Of a stretch of DNA of 31,289 nt, positions 1-9,800 are shown one piece after another. The DNA comes from Profundicola sp051011115. Its GTDB lineage: Bacteria; Bacteroidota; Bacteroidia; Flavobacteriales; Weeksellaceae. Made by a program: the position numbers and the translations under genes. Numbering within the stretch: position 1 is the first letter of the stretch; each line of letters starts with the position of its first letter. The stretch is from NCBI GenBank assembly GCA_051011115.1, contig JBPCUN010000111.1, positions 1 to 31,289 on the forward strand. Direction: 5' to 3'. Under the pieces are notes generated by a model, which did not search any database, was not told the origin of the DNA, and was given only the letters and a program-made list of their open reading frames with translations.

Positions 1-380
1 TCTGCTTGCGGATAGAGATGAATATAGTTTTGACTGATAGTAATATCTATGGGTTCCACTTTAATAACTAACCTTTCTTTTTTATCATGTGAAGTTAGAG
101 TAGCAAAAGTTTCCCCTTTATATAGACCTTTAATTTTTAAAGTATCATGGCTTATTTTAACTGTTGCAACTTTTGAATCGGCAACGTTAACCGCATATTT
201 ACCATTCCCACCTGAGAGCAAAATATTTCTTTCACTACCAATATTCACTAATACTTCTTTTAAACTGCCCTCTTCTTTTCCAATTTTTATATCAGAAAAA
301 TCCTCGTTATCATCTGTACAAGAAGAAAATGTTAAAAGAGCCAAAATAAAAAATATAGAATAAGAGTATATGAATTTCAT
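1..380 (-). CDS. Ig-like lipoprotein, last visible gene of the importer operon (3' end outside window)
   Basis: This reading frame is open to the left edge, so only about 126 N-terminal residues are visible. It begins with a lipoprotein signal peptide, MKFIYSYSIFFILALLTFSSC, with the lipobox cysteine at residue 21. The segment after it (around residues 65-115) has alternating hydrophobic strands and a pattern like VADSKVATVKI, which resembles bacterial Ig-like (Big_2) folds. An in-frame ATG at 410 would add ten residues and shorten the gap to the upstream gene from 53 to 23 nt, closer to the rest of the operon. I prefer 380 because it gives a classical signal sequence. The gene is probably an accessory surface lipoprotein of the importer; no specific function is recognised. 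Confidence 0.75.
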   Translation of the reverse strand, partial: MKFIYSYSIFFILALLTFSSCTDDNEDFSDIKIGKEEGSLKEVLVNIGSERNILLSGGNGKYAVNVADSKVATVKISHDTLKIKGLYKGETFATLTSHDKKERLVIKVEPIDITISQNYIHLYPQA

Positions 381-433
381 TGGATTAGTATTTAGTTCTA
401 TTTTCTTCATTTTCAATATCAACATTTATTCAG

Positions 434-1504
434 CTATGGTTTAATTGTTATATTATATTCCAACTCCCATTTCATGCTTGGAGACTCCTCAATTACAACT
501 TTCAGTTTTTGTTTACCTTTTTTGGGAAAGGTAAGTGTTTTACCTTTTGGGGTTACTAGATTGCCATCAATGTAATAATCAATCTTAGCCTTTTCTTTGG
601 CTAAATCAATAAAATATAAGAAAATGGGTGAAGACACATTCGCATCTAAGCCCAAGGTTCGTAATCTCGGAACTCGTTCTACATCATTCACAGCATATTC
701 TAATCCATTAGTAGTTACGTTTATCTCATTAGTGTAATCTGAATACTCATTTCCCAATTTAGAACGTAATTTTACTCTGTAATTATTTTTCATTTTAAGG
801 TCATCAATTGTAAAACGGTTAATGGCGGAAATTTTGGGTTCCCCATCATTCACAACAACTTCCCATACAATATCTGGATCAGCTTCATTATTCCAAGTTA
901 ATTCTATTTCTCTTTGATGGGCTACTGCATTCACATTTGATGGTACAGGAGCTACTGCTTCTAACTTTTTTTGGAATATCATAGAAACATCATCTAACAA
1001 GATATGGCCAGAATTACTTTGAGTTATAATAAAAGAGATACCGGCCTTGTTTACTCCAATAGGTACCGTTGCAATTAATTCCTTTTGTTGCCATAAATTC
1101 GTTAATAAAACCTCTTGCCCATCAAAATAATCTCTTTTAATACGCTTGTTATCTTTATACCAAGTAATAGAAACCAATATATTTTTTTGTGAAGCCCCAT
1201 AAGAATCTAAAACCTCTCCTTTATACCAAAAACTAAATTTATATGCTGAATTGGGTTTCACCGTTATAGCGTTATAGTTATAATTTTGTGTAACGCTATA
1301 AATAGACCCTCCATTAGGGTAAAATTTAGCTGCGTAATTCCCTTCATGAGAATCTCTACTTTTTTCAAAATTTAAAAACCTACTAAATGTCCAATTTAAT
1401 GGACGGTCGCCTGCATAATCTTCAAATCCCCCATTAGGTATCAGGTTTTGCTGCGCTAGCATACTAAAAGGAAATACAATAATTATTAATAATAATTTTC
1501 TCAT
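434..1504 (-). CDS. Secreted protein with CBM4/9-like and fibronectin type III domains
   Basis: The protein has 356 residues. A signal peptide (residues 1-17, ending MLAQQ) has no lipobox cysteine, so it is exported but not lipidated. Residues 20-175 begin NLIPNGGFEDY, include FWYKGEV, and end near HILLDDVSM, a pattern typical of carbohydrate-binding module 4/9-like jelly rolls. Residues about 187-267 look like a fibronectin type III domain with its conserved ELTW strand. A C-terminal beta-rich part (268-356) is not recognised. It starts 10 nt after the preceding gene's stop, so it is co-transcribed with the SusC/SusD locus and may bind substrate or pack against the receptor at the surface. 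No catalytic motif is visible. The domain calls are by eye. Confidence 0.8.
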   Translation of the reverse strand: MRKLLLIIIVFPFSMLAQQNLIPNGGFEDYAGDRPLNWTFSRFLNFEKSRDSHEGNYAAKFYPNGGSIYSVTQNYNYNAITVKPNSAYKFSFWYKGEVLDSYGASQKNILVSITWYKDNKRIKRDYFDGQEVLLTNLWQQKELIATVPIGVNKAGISFIITQSNSGHILLDDVSMIFQKKLEAVAPVPSNVNAVAHQREIELTWNNEADPDIVWEVVVNDGEPKISAINRFTIDDLKMKNNYRVKLRSKLGNEYSDYTNEINVTTNGLEYAVNDVERVPRLRTLGLDANVSSPIFLYFIDLAKEKAKIDYYIDGNLVTPKGKTLTFPKKGKQKLKVVIEESPSMKWELEYNITIKP

Positions 1505-1514
1505 AGTATGTTTT

Positions 1515-2693
1515 TTATCTTTTTACATTATCTAATGAAATGTTATATATAGTTGCTATTTCCTTAGATATATTTTTGAGTGAGCCCTCTACGTTTTCAT
1601 CTTCCAGCAAACGTTCAACATCCCACAAGCCATCATCTTGCAAGAGTTTTTCTTGCATTTCTTTTACTTCTTCATAGCTCATATAGGGATCCCCCCCCGA
1701 GTTTCGTGTGAATTGAAGTGCGTAAATAAGCCCATAAGCCTCGGATAGATACAGGAATGAATAGGCTGCATCCTCTCTTATGTTAGCAATTGTGTTTTGA
1801 CCAATTAATAGATTTATTGTTCGAATGGCAACTACTTTAGATAATTCTTCACGGATAATTTCTAAGTGTTTTTGAACTTCATCATATTGATAACGCCCTA
1901 GTTCATGCCTCCCAAGAACAAAAGCATCTAAGAGTTTTTTGTCGCTATCTTTGAGCGCGATTAAACCTTCAGGCTGGGCATAAGCTTTCCAATTGGAATA
2001 ATAACCAAATGCTAAATCCCAATGATGTTCCAAGGCGGTGTAGTTTTTCCCAGCCACCAATTCCACATTTTCATGCGCTTTTCTCAATTCCTTATCCGTT
2101 AAAATGCTCTCGTCTAAATGTAGATTCATGATTTTATCTAAATGAATAGCTCCTAGTAGCATTTTTCTAAAAGCCTCCGCCACCACTAAGCCTTTCTCAT
2201 CTACATAGGCTAAATTAAGGTCTAGAATATTATTCCCAATGTAACCTGCAGAACCCAATATAGCACTTTGCCTTCTTTTTGAATTTCCCTTAGGGTAGCC
2301 AGAAATAAATTCGGAAGCTTCTATAATAGATAGGATATCTGCTTTAATTTGCTGTCTGTGACGCTCATGAATTGGCGAGGAAGCCACCTCATCTTCAAGA
2401 ATAATTCCGCCTTCAGTTTCTTTTTGATAATAACCCATCACAACATCGTGTTCATATTCACTAAGGATTCGAGCTTGTTTCAAATAACTTCCATAGATGT
2501 AATCAATAGGGGTGTTAATCATATCCTTTTTTAGAACATCAATAGATGATGAGCCATTCCTTGAAAATTTATATTGATACGGATATACAATAGGCTCTAA
2601 ATAAGCAGATTCTACCGTCTCATCAATCCTGTCATCACACGATGAAATTAAGAGAGCTAACGCGAGAATTATATAGGAATAAAATCGTTTCAT
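1515..2693 (-). CDS. DUF4856-like helical lipoprotein
   Basis: The protein has 392 residues with a lipoprotein signal, MKRFYSYIILALALLISSC (Cys19). The rest is mostly helical. The segment from about residue 160 on (YVDEKGLVVAEAFRKMLLGA, then EHHWDLAFGYYS) matches what I recall of the DUF4856 family, in which a helical core carries a conserved MEHHWDEAFGYF-type motif. Relatives of this fold are often found near imelysin-type iron-uptake genes in Bacteroidota, which fits the FecA-like receptor at the head of this operon; that link is inference. It lies 12 nt downstream of the previous gene in the operon. The fold is likely an envelope-anchored binding protein; its ligand is unknown. Confidence 0.75.
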   Translation of the reverse strand: MKRFYSYIILALALLISSCDDRIDETVESAYLEPIVYPYQYKFSRNGSSSIDVLKKDMINTPIDYIYGSYLKQARILSEYEHDVVMGYYQKETEGGIILEDEVASSPIHERHRQQIKADILSIIEASEFISGYPKGNSKRRQSAILGSAGYIGNNILDLNLAYVDEKGLVVAEAFRKMLLGAIHLDKIMNLHLDESILTDKELRKAHENVELVAGKNYTALEHHWDLAFGYYSNWKAYAQPEGLIALKDSDKKLLDAFVLGRHELGRYQYDEVQKHLEIIREELSKVVAIRTINLLIGQNTIANIREDAAYSFLYLSEAYGLIYALQFTRNSGGDPYMSYEEVKEMQEKLLQDDGLWDVERLLEDENVEGSLKNISKEIATIYNISLDNVKR

Positions 2694-2705
2694 TATATAT
2701 TAGAA

Positions 2706-3296
2706 TTAAGGCAATATTATATATTCACAATAGGGGCTTTCAATCCTGTTTAGGCCCTCTTTATTTTGATTTTGCTCTATGAAAAGGGTAGGTGTAGTGA
2801 TGAAGCCATCCTCCGACACTGCTGTGATAGAAGCTTTGATAGAAGAGTTTCTTGATCCAACACCATCTACAGATAGATAGATGGGGAAGCCCGAATAAGC
2901 TATAAATTCTATTTCTCTTTCTTCGCCAGAGTTTAGATAGCTATTGAGGGCATAATCATTCCTATCACTACCCAAGGTTTTTATTTTTTCATCTGCATCC
3001 ACATATCTCACAATGTATTTTGAGTCATAATTAATTCCCTCCTCATAAACGCATTTCAAGGTCACAGTATATTCTTTTACAGGTTCAATTTTCACTCCAG
3101 GAAATTGAAATCTTTCTATATCTAATTCCGGGTTACAAAGCTGAACTTTCATTTCATCATAAGAAATTTCAGGTTTTTCTATCCCATCAAATGGAAATAG
3201 ACTTTCATAGTCTTCATCAATATCATCATTAAAGCTCGGGTTGCATGAAATCATGATGAAACTTAGTAACAGTAAAGTTTTTAACTTCATAATCAA
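2706..3296 (-). CDS. Unrecognised importer-operon lipoprotein
   Basis: This 196-residue lipoprotein has the signal MIMKLKTLLLLSFIMISC (Cys18); the start could also be the third codon. The mature part opens with an acidic linker (NDDIDEDYES) and continues as a beta-rich domain of about 150 residues. I do not recognise the family. It begins only 3 nt after the stop of the DUF4302 gene, the tightest junction in the operon, so translation of the two is probably coupled. Its place among the SusD, metallohydrolase-like and DUF4302 lipoproteins suggests an additional surface-exposed binding protein for the same substrate. Confidence 0.8.
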   Translation of the reverse strand: MIMKLKTLLLLSFIMISCNPSFNDDIDEDYESLFPFDGIEKPEISYDEMKVQLCNPELDIERFQFPGVKIEPVKEYTVTLKCVYEEGINYDSKYIVRYVDADEKIKTLGSDRNDYALNSYLNSGEEREIEFIAYSGFPIYLSVDGVGSRNSSIKASITAVSEDGFITTPTLFIEQNQNKEGLNRIESPYCEYIILP

Positions 3297-3299
3297 TGT

Positions 3300-4319
3300 T
3301 TAATTATTTAATTTAATTTCTGCGATGTAACCAGTAAACTCAGCTTCCGCAGGAGCTAAGTGTTTACTCATAATTCTATCTATTTTCAACATTGGATCAT
3401 AAACCTTCACTAATTCGCAAATATATTTATCGCCGCGTCTTTCAAAATCTTTAAAAACATAGGTTGAATTAAATCTAATTCCAGGATGAAAGCTAATTCC
3501 TGTTTCTGTCCCCACATAGCCAGATCCAAGTGCATTACTTTCATAGGATCCACCAGTGATAATATTAGGTTTTTTATTAAACCTGAAATAATGATAGCGT
3601 TGGTATTCCATCCTTTCAGAGCGTTCTATTTCATAATCTAAAGTGTAATATTTCACTTTCATATCACTCTGAAAATAGATTCTACTACCTCGCCGAATGG
3701 TGATTTGTGGATTTTTCATTTTCTCAAAGAAAGTTCTGTTTTGATAGGAGAAATCTATAATGCTTTGAAATTCATTTTCTGATTTCACCTTCTCAAAAAC
3801 AATATATTCTCTTGCGAACTCTAAATAAGAAGCGGTTTTGAATATTAAATTACCTTGAAAATCAATTCCTTTATAAAGAAAATCTGACTTGCCTGTAAAC
3901 CCTTCATTTACCAATTTGTGAATATAATTTGGCGTTGTAAAACTTAATTGAGTATAGGAGTTTTGGTTTATTTCAAACTCGCTGGCTTGCAATGTATTTT
4001 TAGTTGTTTCATTATTGTCCCATAACATTTGCATCGTTCCGTTTTCATTAAATTGCATCATGAAAAGGTGGCCTCCAAAACCAAAATTATCTTTATAGGA
4101 GGGATTGAGTTCTAAAACTTCATCTTTATTAGACAACAATAGTGAATCCATTCTTGGGAAATACATGACCTTCCATCCATAGGGAGCCTCAATGAGTTTT
4201 GTTCTTAATTTTTGAATGCTCTCCTTATTTCTTTGTGCAGGCGAAATCCCTGTAACGTCATCGTCGGAGCAAGAGAAACCTAACATTGCGAATAACAATA
4301 AAAATACTATTTTCTTCAT
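3300..4319 (-). CDS. DUF4302 family lipoprotein
   Basis: The protein has 339 residues, with lipoprotein signal MKKIVFLLLFAMLGFSC (Cys17) followed by an acidic SDDD linker. Residues 30-100 (KLRTKLIEAPYGWKVMYFPR, a glycine-rich turn, then FMMQFNENGTMQML) match the DUF4302 pattern: a helix, 'aP.GWk..YFP', then a 'F.mkFn.dGtv.m' strand. DUF4302 lipoproteins are typically encoded directly after a SusC/SusD pair and the substrate-import zinc metallohydrolase lipoprotein, exactly as here. The biochemical role of the family is not established. The gene follows the metallohydrolase-like gene by 12 nt. I am confident of the family from the N-terminal motif and context; the C-terminal half is only generally beta-rich. 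Confidence 0.85.
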   Translation of the reverse strand: MKKIVFLLLFAMLGFSCSDDDVTGISPAQRNKESIQKLRTKLIEAPYGWKVMYFPRMDSLLLSNKDEVLELNPSYKDNFGFGGHLFMMQFNENGTMQMLWDNNETTKNTLQASEFEINQNSYTQLSFTTPNYIHKLVNEGFTGKSDFLYKGIDFQGNLIFKTASYLEFAREYIVFEKVKSENEFQSIIDFSYQNRTFFEKMKNPQITIRRGSRIYFQSDMKVKYYTLDYEIERSERMEYQRYHYFRFNKKPNIITGGSYESNALGSGYVGTETGISFHPGIRFNSTYVFKDFERRGDKYICELVKVYDPMLKIDRIMSKHLAPAEAEFTGYIAEIKLNN

Positions 4320-4331
4320 CTTTACCCGATT

Positions 4332-5294
4332 TTATTGACTGACATATCTATTTATTCTTTGAATGGATGCTAATTGCAATCTTCTTAAATTAATTTTCAC
4401 TTTATCTTTAAAATATTCATTCAATATTTGTTGCTTTGCCATGAATTCTTTGTAGGATTGTTTTGCCTCTTCATTATATCGTTCTTGTACCTCGGGGTCT
4501 GAGCCATAATCTTTAAAAGGTGTTTTCGCATTTAATTCTGCTTCCACCACCTCATTGGGGGAATGGGTAAGAGAGGCGCTCACCATTTCCGCAAAATCAT
4601 ATTCAGCACTAATGCTACCATAGCGGGTGTAGAAACCTTGCTTGTTTGCATTGGTTACCAATTTAAAAACATCCAAGGGCGAGTCATATTGAATTCTTGC
4701 AATTTGCTCAGTTGAACCTGTGTATTTTCGCTGGCTAATTGCTAAAAAAGCATCTCTGTCATACGGAATCTCTTCAGCTAACTTTTTAGCAAACTGGTGA
4801 TGTACACTTCGCATTAATAAGTATACTTTTTCTTTATTTTTGGGATCGAAATCATTTACATTATAGATGAACATTTCCGCCCCTGTTGTGGTAGGATTGC
4901 TCAAAAGCTCAACTCCACGAGTATCTATATTTCTTCCACCATATATGCGAATCACAATTGGATTTTTACCTTTCATGAAATCTTCTCCCCCTAAATTAGA
5001 TTGCTCATAGGTCTCCAACCAAAGATATTTCATTGCTTCCAACACCGCTTTTACTTTTTCGGGATTAGGAGGATAAGAATAACTTCCCTGAGGAGCTGCA
5101 TTACTATTCCATCGATATTCAACCGCAATTCCATAGGGCTTGGTTATGGTTTCACTGATCCATTGATCTAATTCGGTCTCATTTCTAACAATTCGGTTGG
5201 CATCAATTACACTATCATTAGACAATGAATCTTCATTGCATTGAATGAATATAAACATAGTAAGTACAAATAATAGAAATTCTTTATTTTTCAT
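4332..5294 (-). CDS. Substrate-import zinc metallohydrolase-like lipoprotein, active-site motif lost
   Basis: The protein has 320 residues and a lipoprotein signal, MKNKEFLLFVLTMFIFIQC (Cys19). Overall sequence and gene order fit the substrate import-associated zinc metallohydrolase lipoprotein family, a putative zinc peptidase partner of SusC/SusD importers. Those proteins normally carry a motif of the type HHEFxHIL. Here the same place reads SVHHQFAKKL (residues 163-172): the HExxH glutamate is Gln167 and the second zinc histidine is Lys170. A glutamate that could be the third ligand remains in DFAEMVS (Glu236). The nucleotide sequence is clean, with no frameshift, so the protein is probably made but catalytically dead, perhaps kept as a binding subunit. 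It lies 15 nt after SusD. Confidence 0.85.
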   Translation of the reverse strand: MKNKEFLLFVLTMFIFIQCNEDSLSNDSVIDANRIVRNETELDQWISETITKPYGIAVEYRWNSNAAPQGSYSYPPNPEKVKAVLEAMKYLWLETYEQSNLGGEDFMKGKNPIVIRIYGGRNIDTRGVELLSNPTTTGAEMFIYNVNDFDPKNKEKVYLLMRSVHHQFAKKLAEEIPYDRDAFLAISQRKYTGSTEQIARIQYDSPLDVFKLVTNANKQGFYTRYGSISAEYDFAEMVSASLTHSPNEVVEAELNAKTPFKDYGSDPEVQERYNEEAKQSYKEFMAKQQILNEYFKDKVKINLRRLQLASIQRINRYVSQ

Positions 5295-5309
5295 CAGTTT
5301 TTATTTAAA

Positions 5310-6875
5310 TTATCGAGGGTTAGCTTCTAATCCTTGGTGAATGGCTTCTACTGGGATTTGAAGTGTTTTTCTATAATCCTCCTTCAATAAAGGGCGATAA
5401 ATACTATTCTTGGTCTTTCGATTAACAGATATATAGAATCTTCGAATATCAAACCACCTGAGACCTTCGTGCAAAAATTCCTTTTGACGAAATTCAGTTA
5501 TAGTTTTTACTAAAGCTAATTGTTTAATTGACATCCCGTAAAATGGTGAATAAATGGTGTAGTTATCTCCACTGGTAGAGGTAAACATTTCTCGTGAGCA
5601 TGGTAAGTTTATATCATATTTAGCTTTAATATAGCTTAATAAATCATCTATAGATTCAGAATATCTGTGTCTCATCGCATAGGCCTCCATACGATTGAGC
5701 AGTACCTCATCTGTAGAGAATAAAACATTGGTCACATACAAATCGTTTGGTCTATGACCTGTGTTTCCAAATAGGGATAGTTCATCAAATTTAGCTAAAT
5801 AGATTCCATTAGAAATGGGAGTTGGTGAAAGAGCAAAAGGATAAAAGGCTTGCATATTAAGCGTTTTAGCGTTTGAGCATCCATCGATACCATATTTATT
5901 AAAAATCTTATCTATACTATTATAAGTGGTTCCATATTTTTCAACTCCTACATATCTTTTAACTCTAGATTCTGTAGTTGTCAAGAGTAAATTAGCAGGT
6001 TCGTTAGGATCTGTGTATTTTCTATACAATGCTTCTCTATTAAAATCAAACTCGGTTAGATTTAAATATTGACTCCAATTTCTAACGTTTGATTTTATAT
6101 CGTTGGCTAATACATAATTAGAGTAATCTATCACTAAGTCCCAGTCTCCTTTCATTAAATAAAATCTGGAGGCAAAGGCGTAGGCAGCTTTCTTATTAAA
6201 GTGAAACTTGGGTACTTCATAATAATTATCATTCACTAAAGATATCCCAAGTTTCAAGTCTTTTTCGATTTTATCATATACGTCCTTCACTGTCCCTCTT
6301 TTGTAGTCTTCCAAGGCATTTTTTTCTGGTTTGTCTAAATAAGGTATTCCCAAACTTTGTTTTGATTTTTCTGTACCGTAAGGCTCAGCCCAAATATTAA
6401 CTAACATAAAATGTAGATACGCTCTTAACAGAAATGCCTCACCATACAATGCTTTTACTCTATCTGTTTTGGGATAAGATGCCAGTAATTCTAAGGCTTT
6501 ATTCGTTTGGGCTATCCCAGCATAACAAGCGTTCCAGTAGTTGAGGGGGGTATCTAAATCCTCTTGGTCATAATCTTCCCAAAAAAACATAGCCTCATTC
6601 AACCTAAAGTGTACTCCATTGTCTCTTTCTTCTACATTGTCTGTACGGGCTTCTAAAAAAGAAAAATAACTTGCTTGGGGATATGCTCCTGTCAATATCT
6701 CTGCAATTTTATCTTCAGAATTAATTTCTACACTAAGAGAAGAGTCTGGGTCTGTTTCTAAATAATCTTGACAAGAATTAAAAATAAGAAACACAAAACA
6801 AAGTGAAATTCTCACCATTGTTTGCTTAATTGTGTTTTTATTATCTGGAACGTTGATATTATTATGATTTACCAT
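5310..6875 (-). CDS. SusD/RagB-family outer-membrane lipoprotein
   Basis: SusD-type proteins form the lid of a SusC barrel and capture substrate at the cell surface. This one is 521 residues with the lipobox FNSC (Cys36) followed by QDYLETDPDSS, the usual SusD start. Helical TPR-like segments carry the family pattern (LYGEAFLLRAYLHFMLVNIW; KAAYAFASRFYL), and the C-terminal region has the SusD motif FRQKEFLHEGLRWFDIRR. The annotated start gives a 15-nt gap to SusC but a long, hydrophilic n-region; the ATG at 6818 (MVRISLCFVFLIFNSC) would give a more classical signal peptide and may be the true start. It sits directly after susC, as expected. Confidence 0.93.
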   Translation of the reverse strand: MVNHNNINVPDNKNTIKQTMVRISLCFVFLIFNSCQDYLETDPDSSLSVEINSEDKIAEILTGAYPQASYFSFLEARTDNVEERDNGVHFRLNEAMFFWEDYDQEDLDTPLNYWNACYAGIAQTNKALELLASYPKTDRVKALYGEAFLLRAYLHFMLVNIWAEPYGTEKSKQSLGIPYLDKPEKNALEDYKRGTVKDVYDKIEKDLKLGISLVNDNYYEVPKFHFNKKAAYAFASRFYLMKGDWDLVIDYSNYVLANDIKSNVRNWSQYLNLTEFDFNREALYRKYTDPNEPANLLLTTTESRVKRYVGVEKYGTTYNSIDKIFNKYGIDGCSNAKTLNMQAFYPFALSPTPISNGIYLAKFDELSLFGNTGHRPNDLYVTNVLFSTDEVLLNRMEAYAMRHRYSESIDDLLSYIKAKYDINLPCSREMFTSTSGDNYTIYSPFYGMSIKQLALVKTITEFRQKEFLHEGLRWFDIRRFYISVNRKTKNSIYRPLLKEDYRKTLQIPVEAIHQGLEANPR

Positions 6876-6890
6876 TTTCTAATCGCTTTT

Positions 6891-9800
6891 TTAAAAACCT
6901 ATATTAAATGTTAATGTATACTGCTTGGGTGTTGGCAAAGAAACCCCTCCTGAGCGATAAAACTCTGGATCTTGACCATTTAAATTCTTGTCTGCATAAA
7001 TGAGAAAAATGTTGGTAGCTTGCATACGTATATTTAGATTTTTCATTTTCCACTTTCCGATTTTTTTACTGGGAACATTATAACCTAATGATATATTCTT
7101 TAATCTCACAAAGCTTCCATCTGCTACGCGCATCTGAGAATAATTATAGGTATTATAAGCCTTCTCTATGTTTTCTTGACCCACCAAATTAATTAAATCC
7201 TTTGACGGAATGACTGGTACGTCTGTAGTCCACTCATCGCCCGGATTCAGCCAACGGTCATAGTAATTTTTAGTAAATATATTTAAGTCAGCAAAAGTAG
7301 GATCAAAGGTAGGGTTCAAACGAATTTTGTTTCCTGCTTGGGCTGTTATAAAAAATGAAAATTCAAAATCTTTATAATTAATCGTATTAGAAAAACCACT
7401 AATAATACTCGGTTCAATAGGTCCATGGTAAATTAAATAGGATTTAGAATATTGTGTATCTAAGAAATCAGCACCAACAATATTGGCATCGGCTCTATTG
7501 TTAAGAGGATACAATCCAAAATCAAATGTAGGTAAACCTTGTGGTGTTAAACCTTGATAATTGAAAGAGAATAAAGAGCCTCTTGCAAAGCCTACAATGT
7601 TTCCTCTCCCTGTGCCAGATACCATGTCAAAGGTATTGGGTGTATTGAGCAGACGAGTTATTTCCTGATGATGATAGCTGAAAGTCAGATTAGTGCTCCA
7701 ACGGAAATTTTCAGCCTCAATGTTTTTACTACCTAGTGTGAGCTCTATACCTCTGGTCTGCATATCACCAAAGTTGGCATATTTATAATACTGCCCTCCA
7801 ATACCAGAAGTTCTAATTAGATCTATTAAATCAAAAGAGTTTCTTTGGTATAAATCTAGGCTTGCACTTAGTCTATTATTAAAGAGCCCTGCATCTATAC
7901 CAAGATTAAGTTCATATATCTTTTCCCATGTTAAATCTCTATTTTCAAGGTGCAGGATTTTCAATGCATTTTCTCTATCTTCAAATTTATATCTATTTAA
8001 TATGGTATTCATAAACACCGCAGTAGAATTAATGGCATATTCATTCATTTTTGCTGTTAACCCATAACTGGCACGTAATGCTAACATCGAGAAAGGTGAA
8101 TCAGCTAAAAAATCTTCTTTATCTGCATTCCATTTAAAGCCAATATTCCAAGTTGGAAGCCATCGAGATCGGCTATATTTTCCTGCCGTGTTTGAGCCCT
8201 CATAGTTAGCAATGGTATGAAATATATACTTCCCAGCATAACCATAAGTTCCACTTAAAGAAAATGTTACGCCTCTGTCATAACGATTTAATAGAGAGAA
8301 ATAGCTATTTCCTTCATCGGTCATTTTTTGAAAAAATAAAGGGTTTGTAAAAACTTGATTACCTCTATCATATTGTATCCCATATCCTTGAAACGGATTA
8401 TTGGTTCTATCTGCATATCTAACCTCAGCAAAACTAAAGGCTTTGAAATCATGGTCATTTATCTTTTTGTCAAAATCTACCGCGATGCGAGTGATGTAAC
8501 TGGTGAGGGAGGTCTCGGTTTTATTGTAAATTCCACCATGTGTTAAGCCAACTCGAGGCTGATTCAACGGATTATCTTTGTCTTTTATTAAATAAATGTT
8601 TTGATTTGCGACCCAAGGAATTTCGTTAGCTCTAAATGCCCGTATTACATTTGATCCCTTTTTTACGTAATGTGAAGTATTGGTTGAAGCATATCTAGCT
8701 GAAGTTAATACATGTGTTTTTAAATTTCGATTAATTTTATAGCTTGCTTCTGCTTGAATCTTAAGATCCAATAATTTTATCTGCATATAATTATTATCGT
8801 ATTCATTTAATATGTTGAACGGAGCCCAGTTATTTCTATAATATTCTAAGTTCCCTTGCTCATCTCTCAAACGCAGTGTCCTACTGGTAGATAGGGCATA
8901 ATTAAATGGATTTATATCGAAGTCTCTTTCAAAAGAACCAATAGTAGTATTCTTTCTTTGTTCAAAAGCACCAGGAGCTTTTTGATTTCTTGTATTTCCC
9001 TGAACAGAGATAGTTGTCTCTAAATTCTTGTTCAAATAAAAAGTATTTTTAAGGTTAGCTGTAAGACGCTGAACATTATCTGTTACTGTCCATCCAGCGT
9101 CATCATAAAAACCTAAAGAAACATAAGTACTAGTGTTTTTACCACCTCCAGATATGGAAATAGTATGATTTTGAATGGGTTTAAAATTAAATAAGTGATT
9201 AAACCAATCGGTGTTAGCATATTCTCGTTCTTTTAAAAAGGCATTTTTAGATGATTGAGTATTTTCTATATAATAATTTCCCGTTTCTGGGTTTATGTTG
9301 CTCACACTCCTGTAATATTGATGATATACGCCACCTCTTCTTCCATATAAAGCATTAGTTATATTAAAGTAACCCTTATTTTCCATTTCTTGGTAAATGG
9401 ACATTGTTTCTTGAGAGTTCAGTAAATCATAATGCTTGTAGCTTGGGATATTTCTAAAACTTAATTCATAAGAATAATTAACACTTAAGGGGGCATTTCT
9501 TTTCCCAGATCTGGTAGTTATAACAATAACTCCATTCAACGCTCTTGCTCCATAAATAGATGTGGCAGATGCATCCTTTAACACTTGGATGTCTTCTATA
9601 TCTGTTGCGTTGATGCCTGCAATAGCAGAACTCACTAAAGTTGCGGCATCACCAGACACTAATTGGTCTAAACTCATTGTAACCAAATCTTCATAAACAG
9701 CACCATCTATGACCCAAAGAGGCTGAACATTGCCCATAATCGAGGCTCCTCCACGTATATTGATTTTAGGTGCTGAACCAAAGGTACCAGTTACATTTTG

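Noticed and set aside
49..363. Plus-strand frame of 104 codons at the left edge
   Set aside because: It is the antisense of the lipoprotein gene, whose signal peptide and lipobox are clear on the minus strand.
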